This document shows, one piece after another, positions 26,383 to 35,731 of a stretch of DNA of 64,000 nt. The translations under genes were made by a program, and so were the position numbers. This stretch comes from UBA4408 sp002389785 (GTDB taxonomy: Bacteria > Bacteroidota > Bacteroidia > UBA4408). How positions within the stretch are numbered: position 1 is the stretch's first letter; each line of letters begins with the position of its first letter. Where the stretch lies: contig DAORJK010000017.1 in NCBI GenBank assembly GCA_035438985.1, forward strand, positions 1 to 64,000, given 5' to 3'. The notes under the pieces are model-generated. The model was not told the DNA's origin. It saw only the letters and a list, made by a program, of their open reading frames with translations, and made no database searches.

Positions 26383-27303
26383 ATGAAGCAACATGCCATA
26401 GCAATACACGGAGGAGCAGGAACCATATTAAAATCGAGCATGACCGACGAGAAGGAGGCTGCTTACAAAAATGCGTTGCAAGCTGCTTTACTTGCCGGCG
26501 AAAAGGTGCTTGAAGCCCAAGGTTCGGCGCTGGATGCAGTTGAAATGGCAGTACGTAGTTTGGAGGACAATGAATTATTTAATGCTGGCAAAGGTTCGGT
26601 ATTTACGCACGATGGAAAGCACGAAATGGATGCTTCCATCATGGATGGAAAAAATTTAATGGCAGGAGCAGTTGCGGGAATCGACAAGTTAAAAAATCCT
26701 GTATCGTTTGCACGCATGGTGATGGAAAAAACCGAGCATGTTTTTTTAAGTGGAGCAGGAGCTATGGAGCTTGCCCGCAAGTTGAATGTGCAGCAAATGC
26801 CCGATGACTATTTTTTTACACAACAACGTTTTGAGCAATTGGCCGAAATACGCAACAGCGATAAAATGCAGCTCGACCACAGCGATAAAAAATTTGGAAC
26901 TGTTGGAGCTGTTGCTTTGGATGTGCACGGAAATATTGCAGCCGCAACTTCCACAGGAGGCATGACCAATAAAAAGTTTGGAAGGGTAGGAGATAGCCCT
27001 ATGATTGGAGCAGGTACCTATGCTAACAATGCCAGTTGTGCGGTATCGTGCACGGGGCATGGAGAATTTTTTATACGTGCGGTTGTTGCCTACGATGTGG
27101 CATGTTTGGTTGAGTACAAGGGTTTAACCTTAGCACAAGCCTGCGAAAAAGTGGTGAACGATAAGCTGGTTAAATTAGGTGGAGAAGGCGGTTTGATTGC
27201 ATTGGACAAAGCAGGAAATATATCCTTGGTATTTAATTCAGAAGGAATGTACCGAGGCTATAAGCGACAAGGTGAGGATATGTATTTGGGGATTTATAAG
27301 TGA
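26383..27303 (+). CDS. iaaA: Isoaspartyl peptidase / L-asparaginase (Ntn hydrolase)
   Basis: Start chosen at ATG 26383 (MKQHAIAIHGGAGTI, 306 residues). The open frame extends back to 26074, but that part lies antisense within the aldolase gene. IHGGAG at the N-terminus and DNELFNAGKGSVFT are typical. The autocleavage site is in KFGTVGAVALD, where the Thr becomes the N-terminal nucleophile; AATSTGGMTNKKFGRVGDSP and GAGTYANNASCAVSCTGHGE complete the active site. It hydrolyses beta-aspartyl (isoaspartyl) dipeptides arising from protein ageing. No clear signal peptide, so cytoplasmic. Confidence 0.93.
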   Translation: MKQHAIAIHGGAGTILKSSMTDEKEAAYKNALQAALLAGEKVLEAQGSALDAVEMAVRSLEDNELFNAGKGSVFTHDGKHEMDASIMDGKNLMAGAVAGIDKLKNPVSFARMVMEKTEHVFLSGAGAMELARKLNVQQMPDDYFFTQQRFEQLAEIRNSDKMQLDHSDKKFGTVGAVALDVHGNIAAATSTGGMTNKKFGRVGDSPMIGAGTYANNASCAVSCTGHGEFFIRAVVAYDVACLVEYKGLTLAQACEKVVNDKLVKLGGEGGLIALDKAGNISLVFNSEGMYRGYKRQGEDMYLGIYK

Positions 27304-27494
27304 GGGTTGTTGGATTGTTTTTTGATTGGAAACTTTTTATTATCCAATTTGCCGGTTGTAATTAACTAAGCTTTTAATTTCGAACTCAAGCAGAAAGCTT
27401 CATAAGCTTACCAACACATTTTATTTTATAAAGTTTTTGAGAGGGGATGCGCATATTTTCTACAATTGAAAAAGACAAACTGATAAATAACTGA

Positions 27495-28199
27495 ATGAAA
27501 AATTTTTTGCACCTATTTATTTTCAGCGCTACAATATGGTCTTGCACTAATAAAACTGTGGACTATTCAAATTCTCTTGATACATCTGCAAGTAAGGTTA
27601 ATACAATAGCACAGCAGGATACAAGTAAAATCAAGATTAATGCAAATTTTCCATTTGGTTGTGTTGACCTGACTAAATTTAAATATCCTAAGCATTGGGA
27701 AGGGGATTTAGAGAATTATGGCCAACTCAAAAAACCGAACGGAAAAGAATTTGATGATATTGAACAATGTTTCGCAACCATCAATTTAGCTAAAACAATA
27801 GAATCGCCAAGATATCAAAGTTTGGAAATATTAAAAGTAGGAGACAACTATAAAAGTGCGAATAACATAGATACCTTATTACTAAAATCAACTGACAGTT
27901 GCAGGTATCGTTTGCCGAACATCAGTATGTATGAGTGTTATTATTCATATGAACGTTATGGAAATTTACTACTTCTAGATCCGAAAACGAAAAAGGGAAA
28001 ATTATTAAACATATACGCTGATGACCTTGGAGGAGAATCCCAGACTATTTTGCGCTATTTTTTTATCGACAAAAATGAAATTAAAATTTATGAAGGTTAT
28101 TGCTATGATGACGGATGCAACTTAGATGAAAAATTCAAAATTAATATAAATCAAAACGGAGAAGTAAGCATAAATTCAATCAGTAATGATACAAAGTGA
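27495..28199 (+). CDS. Unrecognised lipoprotein (Cys-containing)
   Basis: 234 residues. Signal peptide with lipobox IWSCTNK (Cys ~17). I recognise no family. The mature part has FGCVDLTKFKYPKHWEGDLEN, CRYRLPNISMYECYYSYERYGNL and a late CYDDGCNLDEKF cluster, so four to five cysteines may form disulfides. Several short beta strands are likely. It is the first gene of an accessory stretch of orphan lipoproteins with unusual intergenic hairpins. No function proposed. Confidence 0.7.
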   Translation: MKNFLHLFIFSATIWSCTNKTVDYSNSLDTSASKVNTIAQQDTSKIKINANFPFGCVDLTKFKYPKHWEGDLENYGQLKKPNGKEFDDIEQCFATINLAKTIESPRYQSLEILKVGDNYKSANNIDTLLLKSTDSCRYRLPNISMYECYYSYERYGNLLLLDPKTKKGKLLNIYADDLGGESQTILRYFFIDKNEIKIYEGYCYDDGCNLDEKFKININQNGEVSINSISNDTK

Positions 28200-28218
28200 C
28201 ATAGTCTGCGGATATTAC

Positions 28219-28278
28219 AACACCTACCCAAATGGCGGTGTTTCCTGTTTCAAAGTCAGTTTTGTAATAAATGAAACA
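28219..28278. repeat. Twin inverted repeats between two orphan lipoprotein genes
   Basis: AACACC (28219-28224) pairs with GGTGTT (28237-28242), and TGTTTCA (28246-28252) pairs with TGAAACA (28272-28278). A GCGTTAGCC sequence occurs 60 bases later. The arrangement recalls the folded recombination sites of gene cassettes, but the required matching RYYYAAC/GTTRRRY pair was not found. Confidence 0.4.
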
Positions 28279-28366
28279 TTCTTTTTTCAAAACAATTTTT
28301 GTGGTAAAAGTCACGCCCTTAATATAGCTGTAAAGCGTTAGCCTCAAGTTTCACACAACAAATAAA

Positions 28367-29131
28367 CTGAAACAAGCAATCTACATATTGACAATCATAC
28401 TGTTTGCATCGTGCGGACAGGGAAACTATAAAGGTTCAGACAGCCTTTCTGCTGTTTTGCCTGTTGACACACTTATGACTGATAGCTATGTCTTAACATT
28501 TGCAAATGCAGACAGTTTTGCAACTACAGACATTTATGGGGATTTAAATTATCGGATTCAATTAACTGATACAATTGGAAATTGGCATAACAGAGCTGCA
28601 AAAATTCAATCCTATCTAAGTCGCAGGTTTTGTGACAATTTTTTTACGACTGACACAACATTAGTTTTAAAACTTTCGAACAACAAAACCTTGACTTTCC
28701 CAATTTGGGATGACAAAAAGGACGAAGGTTATAACTTTGAGCATTATTTTGAAATCATTGACTATTATTTACTAAGAGTTCAATTTGGTGAAGGAAATTG
28801 CTGGATGCTTGTTAACCGGAAAAATGGTGTTCAGAAATACATTAACGGGTTACCATATATTTCAAAAGATGGCAAAAAAATAATTTCCATAAATTCAGAT
28901 TTGGAAGCAGGCTATAGTTTTAATGGACTTGAATTATACTCAGTAAATTCGGACAGTTTACAAACGGAATTTATCAAAGAAACTACTTGGGGACCGACAG
29001 ATGTAAAGTGGATGAATGAAAATCAATTTATTTTAAAAAGAGAACACTTTCATGTTGATAGTCTTACTAATCACCAGGTCAATTTTACAGACTATAAATT
29101 CGTAACAATAGAAAAGAATACAATGCGCTAA
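28367..29131 (+). CDS. Unrecognised lipoprotein, start codon unclear
   Basis: The body is a clear ORF, but no in-frame ATG precedes the lipobox LFASCGQ. A TTG at 28388 would leave only eight residues before the Cys, too short for a signal peptide. Reading from CTG at 28367 gives a normal signal: L-K-Q-A-I-Y-I-L-T-I-I-L-F-A-S-C. I therefore place the start there, tentatively; a lost ATG is equally possible. The mature protein (~240 residues) has mixed beta content, YFEIIDYYLLRVQFGEGNCW and a C-terminal TDVKWMNENQFILKREHF, suggestive of a small propeller-like domain. Codon use favours GAC more than the neighbours, a possible sign of transfer. No function can be assigned. Confidence 0.6.
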   Translation: MKQAIYILTIILFASCGQGNYKGSDSLSAVLPVDTLMTDSYVLTFANADSFATTDIYGDLNYRIQLTDTIGNWHNRAAKIQSYLSRRFCDNFFTTDTTLVLKLSNNKTLTFPIWDDKKDEGYNFEHYFEIIDYYLLRVQFGEGNCWMLVNRKNGVQKYINGLPYISKDGKKIISINSDLEAGYSFNGLELYSVNSDSLQTEFIKETTWGPTDVKWMNENQFILKREHFHVDSLTNHQVNFTDYKFVTIEKNTMR

Positions 29132-29349
29132 ACCGCAGCATGTTGGTGGTATTGGCTATTTTGAATTCCAGCAATCTTGCAATAACATTGAAACCTCTTG
29201 CTCATCATCGATCCTATTTTAAATTATCTTTGGTTAAAATTAATAAGAAGACAATGATACTAAATGCAATTTTGAAAAGAATTTAGGATATTCCGGTTAA
29301 TGTACTTGTAGAACTTTAACAATGCGTTCATTCACTTAAACCCGCATCA

Positions 29350-29490
29350 ATGCAGACAGAACCTTTAAGAAAGAACATCCTTTCTTTTGGAAGTTTATTT
29401 AGTGACATGAGTAGTAAGGATTATAATGATTTTGTGAGTCAAACAAAGAGGCCTAGAACTAAGCTTTTTGATAGAAAAGTGGACCTGTGA
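29350..29490 (+). CDS. Short antitoxin-like ORF or gene remnant
   Basis: 46 codons: MQTEPLRKNILSFGSLFSDM followed by an acidic/basic helix region and a terminal RTKLFDRKVDL. The SFGSLFSDMSSKDYNDFVS pattern resembles the C-terminal toxin-wrapping tail of small VapB-like antitoxins. The DNA-binding N-terminus and a toxin gene are absent, so this is more likely a remnant than a working antitoxin. The bases around it (29132-29690) hold no other convincing gene. Confidence 0.3.
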   Translation: MQTEPLRKNILSFGSLFSDMSSKDYNDFVSQTKRPRTKLFDRKVDL

Positions 29491-29690
29491 AATCGTCAAT
29501 TAGCACAAATCATTTCAAACGAATTAAAGGATTGTCGATTGAAAATTGGGTGAAATAATAGCCAGAGTGTGATTCCCAGCTTATAACAGCAACTTAACCA
29601 AGTATATTGTTTCTAATTGAACCCTAGTTTCGGGATAATATCGTTAACTTTATTATTGTATTTTTTAATGATCATATTTTACAGGCATCA

Positions 29691-30428
29691 ATGAAAATTC
29701 TGCTCTTTGTATTTATAACTTTTGGAACATTCATTAGCTATTCGCAGAGCATAGAAATTTTAAAAAAGTCGCACTTAGAAATAGCGCCTGAATTGCATAA
29801 GTTTGATTTTATACTTGCCTCAAATGATAGTAATAAGTTTCAATTTGTTGCTACGCTGTTAGCGAAGGAAAAGGTTGCTAGTTCATCTATTGAAAAATTG
29901 TATTTGAGTATTCGCAAACAAGCAAACTTGCTAGGGGCGAATTGTTTTTCATTTAAGTCATTTTCACATATTGATTCATCCGGAGAAACAAGCTTGATAG
30001 TAAATTGTTATAGAGCTGCTGATAGTTCATTAATGGAAGCAAAGGAGGTATTTGAGAAAAATGTTGTTTATGTTTTTGGTAAAGAAGAAGAGGGCGATAA
30101 ATCGATAATTTTCAAGGTAAATAATGAAAAAAAGGAAATAAGTTCGGGAAGCTATTTTCGAATAGTGTTAAACCAGGGCGAAACAGTTATGATTAACAAA
30201 GGAGGACCAATAGGTGGTGCAACAGTTTGGCTCAATTGGGAAAAGGACAAGCAACCCTACTTTTATACTTTAAGCGGATTTGGTATGAACAATTGGGAGC
30301 AGCAAGTTGCTACGAATATTGGATTTGGAACAGCCAACACTATTGAATTTAATACAGGTAGAATTAATCGAATACTAGATAACAGTTTAGGTTTTTTACT
30401 TATTTACGTTTTGAAGCAAGGAAATTAA
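29691..30428 (+). CDS. Unrecognised secreted protein
   Basis: 245 residues with a signal peptide (1-18, ISYSQ). The first half includes LYLSIRKQANLLGANCFSF, a helix pattern with LGAN seen in several Bacteroidota periplasmic proteins. The second half is beta-rich, with FRIVLNQGETVMINKGGPIGG and TVWLNWEKDKQPYFYTL, and a hydrophobic C-terminal LGFLLIYVLKQG. No family name recognised and no catalytic motif. It follows a 200-base gap and precedes another lipoprotein gene in the same orientation. Confidence 0.68.
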   Translation: MKILLFVFITFGTFISYSQSIEILKKSHLEIAPELHKFDFILASNDSNKFQFVATLLAKEKVASSSIEKLYLSIRKQANLLGANCFSFKSFSHIDSSGETSLIVNCYRAADSSLMEAKEVFEKNVVYVFGKEEEGDKSIIFKVNNEKKEISSGSYFRIVLNQGETVMINKGGPIGGATVWLNWEKDKQPYFYTLSGFGMNNWEQQVATNIGFGTANTIEFNTGRINRILDNSLGFLLIYVLKQGN

Positions 30429-30530
30429 AAAGAAGAAATTCTGTTTTGAGTGAAGGCAATGTGCAACTAAATCAATATTTCGCAAACAATTTCTACTTGC
30501 ATAGCTATATTAAAAGGATAAATTTAATTT

Positions 30531-31115
30531 ATGAAAAGATTCAGTTTTTTATTCCTAGTCTCATTATTTATTGCTTGTTCAAGGCCATCTGGCGAAGTAA
30601 ATTCTGAAACAAGTAATGATTCACTTTCTAAAGTTGTATCAAGTCCTGAATCCGCTATTTTCAATTTTTTAAAATGGTATGATGTGCATAGATATAATTT
30701 GATGGATGACTTAGTGCTTTATAATTCTAGCGAAACAAGAGATGCTTCAAAATTTTATGCAGTAAATTTTGTTGCAACCGAAAAATATTTGACAACACTT
30801 ACCGAAACTAAAATGGTTTCGACTAAGTATGCAGATAAATGGCGCGATTATTTCAAAAAATGCGAACAGCACTTTAAAGAGCATCCCAGCAATGAAGGAC
30901 CACCTGAAGGTTTCGATTATGATTTTATTTTGTTTAGTCAGGAAGATCCCGGCTTAAAGGAATTGAACAAAGCAAAAACGGAGCTGGTAAAAAGGGAGGG
31001 TAATTCGATGCAAATAGTACTTCATTTTCCCTCCGACTTTCATTACAAATATCAGTTAAGGTTGGTAGGTAATCAGTGGATAATCGACGATATTGAACCG
31101 GTGTATAAAAATTAA
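30531..31115 (+). CDS. Lipoprotein with DUF3828-like domain
   Basis: 194 residues. Lipobox LFIACSRPSG (Cys ~16). The mature region follows the DUF3828-like pattern: FNFLKWYDVHR at the start, NFVATEKYLTTLTETKMVS, KWRDYFKKCEQHF, DYDFILFSQEDPG, and a final strand pair YQLRLVGNQWIIDDIEPV. Proteins of this type are NTF2-like periplasmic domains of unknown role. The family call is from pattern recognition and moderate in certainty. Confidence 0.65.
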   Translation: MKRFSFLFLVSLFIACSRPSGEVNSETSNDSLSKVVSSPESAIFNFLKWYDVHRYNLMDDLVLYNSSETRDASKFYAVNFVATEKYLTTLTETKMVSTKYADKWRDYFKKCEQHFKEHPSNEGPPEGFDYDFILFSQEDPGLKELNKAKTELVKREGNSMQIVLHFPSDFHYKYQLRLVGNQWIIDDIEPVYKN

Positions 31116-31201
31116 ACAGCTTATTCTTTCAGCAATGCCTTGGCAATTTCAAACAACAAATACCATTAGCCTGCTTCAAAAAATTCATAAAAAAAATTGA
31201 A

Positions 31202-31903
31202 ATGACCTATACGCAAATTGTTTCAGAGCTTAAGAAATTAGGCGATAAGGAGAAGAAAGAATTTAAAGAAAAAAAATTCGGAATTGTTGCGAACAACTCA
31301 TTGGGTATATTTCAAAAGGACATAAATGAACTGGTAAGAAAAATAAAAAAGAACAATCAATTAGCTATACAACTCTTTGACAGCGGAATTTACGAAGCAA
31401 GAATTTTATGTAGTAAAATATACAAGCCAAAGGATTTAACCGAAGACCTAATGGAAAAGTGGGTAAGAACTTTTGAAAATTGGGAAATTTGCGACAGCTT
31501 TAGTATGCTACTTTTTGCCAAAAGTAAATTTGCAGTTTCAAAAGCAATTGAATGGGCAGGTAGAGCAAATGAATTTGAAAAAAGAGCCGCATTCGCCATA
31601 ATCGCAGCCTATTGTTTGGCCGACAAAAAAGCAACGAATGAGATCTATGAAAATTTTTTTCCTCTGATAATAAAGCATTCAAGCGATGAAAGAGTGTATG
31701 TGAAAAAAGCTGTCAATTGGGCATTGCGAAGCATAGGGAAGCGCAACAAAGATTTACACAAAAAGGCAATTGAAGTTGCAAAGCAAATACTGGCTTTGAA
31801 TACCAAAACAGCTGTGTGGATTGCCAAAGACGCACTCAAAGAATTGCAAAGTGAAAGGGTGAAAATACTCGACTATCCCAGAGAAATATATAGAAGCAAG
31901 TAA
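31202..31903 (+). CDS. AlkD-like DNA alkylation repair protein (HEAT-repeat glycosylase)
   Basis: 233 residues, all-helical, the usual length. Signature regions are GDKEKKEFKEKKFGI at the start, LWDSGIYEAR-like FDSGIYEARILCSKIY, WVRTFENWEICDSFSM (with Trp and Asp of the base-flip-free glycosylase pocket), and VYVKKAVNWALRSIGKRNK, the conserved KKAxxWALRxIGKRN helix. Relatives excise N3/N7-alkylated purines. Cytoplasmic. It stands alone on the plus strand before the AraC-type gene. Confidence 0.86.
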   Translation: MTYTQIVSELKKLGDKEKKEFKEKKFGIVANNSLGIFQKDINELVRKIKKNNQLAIQLFDSGIYEARILCSKIYKPKDLTEDLMEKWVRTFENWEICDSFSMLLFAKSKFAVSKAIEWAGRANEFEKRAAFAIIAAYCLADKKATNEIYENFFPLIIKHSSDERVYVKKAVNWALRSIGKRNKDLHKKAIEVAKQILALNTKTAVWIAKDALKELQSERVKILDYPREIYRSK

Positions 31904-32058
31904 TCGAACTTTTATTGGCATTAACAAATTCCGGTAGGATGTGTTTAGGTTTGTATGCACCAATGTTATAATACTAATCAATCACTCGTTTTTAGTAAAT
32001 TTGAAAATCCGGAGAGCAAGCTAAATTTAATCATCCATATAAAGAACGCAAGCGCACC

Positions 32059-32934
32059 ATGAGTCATTCATCGAGTCATACTATGAAAAAGGAGTTGCTT
32101 CCGGTTCACTCGCTTGATAAAGATTTAATGCAGATTAATATCTTGCCACTCGACCACACCAATCCTTACGATTTTAAGAGAGAACACAGGCATACTTATT
32201 TTGAAATTATGTTAATCGAGAAAGGTGGTTGTAACCAACTTATCGATTTCAAAAATTATGATGGACATGATTTCAGTTGTTATATTATTTGTCCTCAGCA
32301 AATACATTTGATGAATAGAAATTCTTCATCAGGTACTGTTATTCAATTTACTGATGAACGTATATATTCTTCGGAGTTGCGAGCAGCTTTAAGGCAATTA
32401 AACTTTCATGAAAACTCGGCAATTGTTTTTGAGAAGCGTCGCGATTTATTTGATGAACTGCAATTGCTCTTGAATATTTTAAGTAGTAAAACTGCTAAGT
32501 ATGCAGCAGCTAAAAATTCGGTTGTTACGCAACTATTACAAGCGTTTATTGCAGTTGTGTTAGAGCACAGTTGTTTAAATACTAATTCAAAAAAGAGCGT
32601 AGAAAAGAATGCTTTATTCGAATTCTATCAATTACTCGAAGTAAATTACATGAATTCTAAAGGCGTTCAGTTTTATGTTGAAAAGCTTGGTGTTACTGAA
32701 AAAAAGCTTTCTTCTACTATTAAAAAGCACACCGGTTTAAGTCCACTTCAATTAATTCATAATAGAATACTATTAGAGGCAAAGCGTTTATTAGTCTTTG
32801 AAGAAACATCTCACAAGGAGATTTCTTATCAACTAGGATTTGATTCTCCTGCTTCATTTTCTGCATTTATAAAGTCTAAAACCGGCTTTTCTCCAAGTGA
32901 GTTAACCAAACACCTGGCTGAAATTCATAAGTAA
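32059..32934 (+). CDS. AraC-family transcriptional regulator
   Basis: 291 residues. N-terminal cupin-like sensing domain with FKREHRHTYFEIMLIEKG and CYIICPQQIHLMN. The C-terminal ~100 residues form two helix-turn-helix units: VEKLGVTEKKLSSTIKKHTG and ISYQLGFDSPASFSAFIKSKTGFSP, the AraC signature. It probably binds a small ligand and activates nearby or distant operons. The start could also be the internal ATG at 32083. No adjacent partner gene is obvious; a T9SS gene follows 79 bases downstream. Confidence 0.9.
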   Translation: MSHSSSHTMKKELLPVHSLDKDLMQINILPLDHTNPYDFKREHRHTYFEIMLIEKGGCNQLIDFKNYDGHDFSCYIICPQQIHLMNRNSSSGTVIQFTDERIYSSELRAALRQLNFHENSAIVFEKRRDLFDELQLLLNILSSKTAKYAAAKNSVVTQLLQAFIAVVLEHSCLNTNSKKSVEKNALFEFYQLLEVNYMNSKGVQFYVEKLGVTEKKLSSTIKKHTGLSPLQLIHNRILLEAKRLLVFEETSHKEISYQLGFDSPASFSAFIKSKTGFSPSELTKHLAEIHK

Positions 32935-33013
32935 ATGGCGCAAATTCATAATTCGAATAAAATAAGTGAGCCTAGCTTTGTCATAAATTAATATTCACTT
33001 AAAAACTGATATC

Positions 33014-34279
33014 ATGAAAAAGCTACTTTTTTTAATCTGCCTGCTTTCTGTTTCATTTAGCAATGCGCAAATGTTAACCTGGCAACAAGTTTTAGTTCCA
33101 ACAACCAAGAATTTAAATTGCATAGAGTTTCCTACCCCGCAAGTTGGTTACATTGGTGGCGCCGATAGTTTACTACTTAAAACAATTGACGGAGGATTGA
33201 CTTGGAATGCTGTACCTTTTAATGGGATTTCTTTTTTACCCGGAGGAGATGACTTTTTAAAATTGGATTTTGTTAGCGCTAACATTGGTTATGCCACAGT
33301 AGGTCCTTATTCGGGTATTTACCAAACAGTTGACGGTGGCTTAAATTGGACTGGTTTGAGTACTACACTTTGTTTCAATCAAGGCTTATTTTTTACGGCT
33401 GATGGGGAAGGATTTGTTGGAGGATCCGGTTGTTTCCAAGGAGAACGAATGATACGTTTTTCATCAGGAACACCCACACAAGCAACAATTAATACTCCAT
33501 CATGGTCGGCTTCGGATATGGTGGTTGACATTGATTTTAGCACTGGTGCTTCTTTTTCGCTTGGATTAGCTGTTAGCTCCGGAGGTCGAATACTTCGTTC
33601 AATTGATGGTGGACTCAATTGGGACACGCTTCCTTCTCCACTTGGTAATGCTGTTCCGTTAACATCCATTACCATTGTCGATACTAATTTAGCCTATGTA
33701 GGATACAACAATGGTAGCTCAGGTTTAGGACTTTTAATCTCCATCGACGGTGGCTTAACTTGGACAATGGATCTAAATTCAGCAACATTCTTCTATCCAA
33801 TTTTTCATGAATTGCATACAACCTCTGCTAGTAAAACCTTTGCCGGTGCTCAAAGTATTTCATCAAATACGGGCTTGATCATGGAATCTACCAATACAGG
33901 TTGGTGGAATATGTACACTATGAATGAAGCAATTTATAGTATTACTTCTGTGAATGATACGATGATATGGGCGGCAGGTAAAAATGGCTATTTAGTAAAA
34001 ACAGTTGATCCAAATTCAGTTTCAATAAGTACTATTCATGTAGAAGAACCGGTAAAACTGTTTCCAAATCCCACAAGCGATTTCTTAACGATACAATTAC
34101 TAAATGAAGCTGTAGCTAATGAGTTCATTATCGAAATCTATTCAGTGGAAGGTAAATTAATCAAAAAAGGAGAAGTTGGAAAAAGCACAATTCAAGTTTC
34201 AGATCTTGCTCCTGGAGATTACTATGCTAAAGTCATACATAACTCAGGCATATCGATTTCTAAATTTGTAAAACTATGA
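33014..34279 (+). CDS. Secreted Ycf48/BNR-like repeat protein with T9SS sorting domain
   Basis: 421 residues. Signal peptide 1-19 (SFSNAQ). Residues ~25-330 carry BNR/Ycf48-like blades: LLKTIDGGLTWNAV, IYQTVDGGLNWTGL, ILRSIDGGLNWDTL, LLISIDGGLTWTMD. The C-terminal ~75 residues are a T9SS type A sorting domain starting LFPNPTSDFLTIQLL. Likely an exported surface or released protein of binding function. A TAGCTTTG box at 32973-32980 is a possible -7 element for its promoter. It resembles part of the giant protein at 12.6 kb. Confidence 0.86.
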   Translation: MKKLLFLICLLSVSFSNAQMLTWQQVLVPTTKNLNCIEFPTPQVGYIGGADSLLLKTIDGGLTWNAVPFNGISFLPGGDDFLKLDFVSANIGYATVGPYSGIYQTVDGGLNWTGLSTTLCFNQGLFFTADGEGFVGGSGCFQGERMIRFSSGTPTQATINTPSWSASDMVVDIDFSTGASFSLGLAVSSGGRILRSIDGGLNWDTLPSPLGNAVPLTSITIVDTNLAYVGYNNGSSGLGLLISIDGGLTWTMDLNSATFFYPIFHELHTTSASKTFAGAQSISSNTGLIMESTNTGWWNMYTMNEAIYSITSVNDTMIWAAGKNGYLVKTVDPNSVSISTIHVEEPVKLFPNPTSDFLTIQLLNEAVANEFIIEIYSVEGKLIKKGEVGKSTIQVSDLAPGDYYAKVIHNSGISISKFVKL

Positions 34280-34526
34280 TCTTTTTTTGGGATGTAATTC
34301 TGGATACAAGGGTGCAAAATCGAGGTTGGATAAGTTACTGGTAAGTAGGTTCAAGATGAAAAAGTAGTTGCATACTGAATACTATCCATCTTCAAGTAAA
34401 TGAATTTTGTTTTCCAACATTAATAAGAAGTTGGCTGAAGACTTTTATACTTGCACACAACATTTATTTTGAAATATTGTAAGGTTTTCATACTTATTCC
34501 TGAACTAGTATAATTATAAAAATACC

Positions 34527-34940
34527 ATGTATCAAAGAATTGCCCACATTGCTTTACTCGTTGACGACTATGATGCCGCTATAGAGTTTTACACCCAAAA
34601 ACTTGAATTTTATATAGTAGAAGACACTTATTTAAGCGAAGACAAAAGGTGGGTGATGCTTGCACCTAAAGGGGCCAAAGAGTGCTGTTTGTTATTAGCA
34701 AAAGCTTCAAATGAAGAACAAGCCAGGGTTGTTGGTAATCAGTCGGGAGGAAGAGTTTTTTTGTTCCTGTATACAGATGACTTTTGGCGCGATTACGAAA
34801 AAATGAAAAGGAGAGAAGTCAAATTTGTTAGACCACCGCAAGATTTTGACTATGGAACAGTAGCTGTTTTTGAGGATTTATATGGAAATAAGTGGGACTT
34901 AATTGAACCTAACGAAAAGAATAAAGGGTTAAAAAATTGA
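34527..34940 (+). CDS. VOC (glyoxalase-like) family protein
   Basis: 137 residues. IAHIALLVDDYDAAIEFYTQKL is a classic VOC first strand-helix with the His ligand, and TVAVFEDLYGNKWDLIEPN is the closing strand with the Glu ligand. The middle GGRVFLFLYTDDFWRDYEKM fits the second module. This matches the glyoxalase/bleomycin-resistance superfamily; the substrate is unknown. It is a second VOC gene in this window but is not closely similar to the first (4617-5039). Confidence 0.88.
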   Translation: MYQRIAHIALLVDDYDAAIEFYTQKLEFYIVEDTYLSEDKRWVMLAPKGAKECCLLLAKASNEEQARVVGNQSGGRVFLFLYTDDFWRDYEKMKRREVKFVRPPQDFDYGTVAVFEDLYGNKWDLIEPNEKNKGLKN

Positions 34941-35260
34941 CAGTTCAGAAATACTTTAAAGAATGTGCTACCTAAAAATGGAAGGAGCGTACTTTGCATT
35001 GTTGCTTCAAAATTGGAAATGCTGTTCAACCATTGTTGTTTGAAGTATGCAACAACCTGAAAGTAGATGGAGAACTTTATAAACAAAGTTTAATACACAA
35101 GAAAAATTCTATTCGCTAATACGTCTACTTCTATCGATAGCTCAATATAGTGCAACAGTTATTTTAAGATTTGGCAAACTGTTTTCATACAATTAAATTT
35201 GTATTCAGGTCAATATTTAATTTGTAACTACGTAGATCAATTCAATAAATTTATTAAACG
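34941..35260. other. 320-base intergenic stretch without recognisable gene
   Basis: I see only short, stop-interrupted frames here and no RNA gene, strong hairpin or clear promoter box. It may contain decayed coding sequence, but no family can be identified. Confidence 0.5.
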
Positions 35261-35716
35261 ATGAAGGCCACAGGAAAAACAGTAAACGAAATTTTAACCT
35301 CAGTTCCTGCTGATAGAGCAGAAGCTTTTAATAAATTACATGATGTAATTATAAAAAACCTTCCCAAGGGATTTGAAGCAGCTATTAGTTATGGTGGATT
35401 GGGTTATGTTGTTCCACATACAATTTATCCTTCAGGATACCATTGCAAACCAAGCGAACCTTTGCCGTTTGCCGCAATTGCTTCACAAAAAAATAGCATT
35501 AATTTTTACCACATGGGCATTTATGCTGATCCTGAATTGTTAAACTGGTTCGTAGCAGAATATCCAAAGCACACCAAGCAAAAATTAGACATGGGTAAAA
35601 GTTGCATACGCTTCAAAAAATTTGATGATATTCCTTACAAACTCATTGGTGATTTAATGAAAAAGATGAGTGTAAAAATGTGGATTAGCATGTATGAATC
35701 AGCACTTAAAAAATAA
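35261..35716 (+). CDS. DUF1801-family protein
   Basis: 151 residues. The pattern TVNEILTSVPADRAEAFNKLHDVI, then GFEAAISYGGLGYVVPHTIYP, FAAIASQKNSINFYHMGIYAD and the KLDMGKSCIRFKKFDDIPYKLIGDLM tail is that of DUF1801 proteins (YdhG/YdeI-like fold, related to frataxin-like shape). Role unknown; some relatives are linked to iron or stress. It converges with the MocR gene across 15 bases. Confidence 0.85.
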   Translation: MKATGKTVNEILTSVPADRAEAFNKLHDVIIKNLPKGFEAAISYGGLGYVVPHTIYPSGYHCKPSEPLPFAAIASQKNSINFYHMGIYADPELLNWFVAEYPKHTKQKLDMGKSCIRFKKFDDIPYKLIGDLMKKMSVKMWISMYESALKK

Positions 35717-35731
35717 TTCATCACAAGTCAA

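Noticed and set aside
26328..26441. N-terminal extension of the threonine aldolase
   Set aside because: It overlaps the divergent peptidase gene; the family start is MHIDLRSDTATRP at 26327.
28200..28345. Definite integron attC site
   Set aside because: The GTTRRRY/RYYYAAC pair could not be matched; only hairpins and a suggestive GCGTTAGCC were seen.
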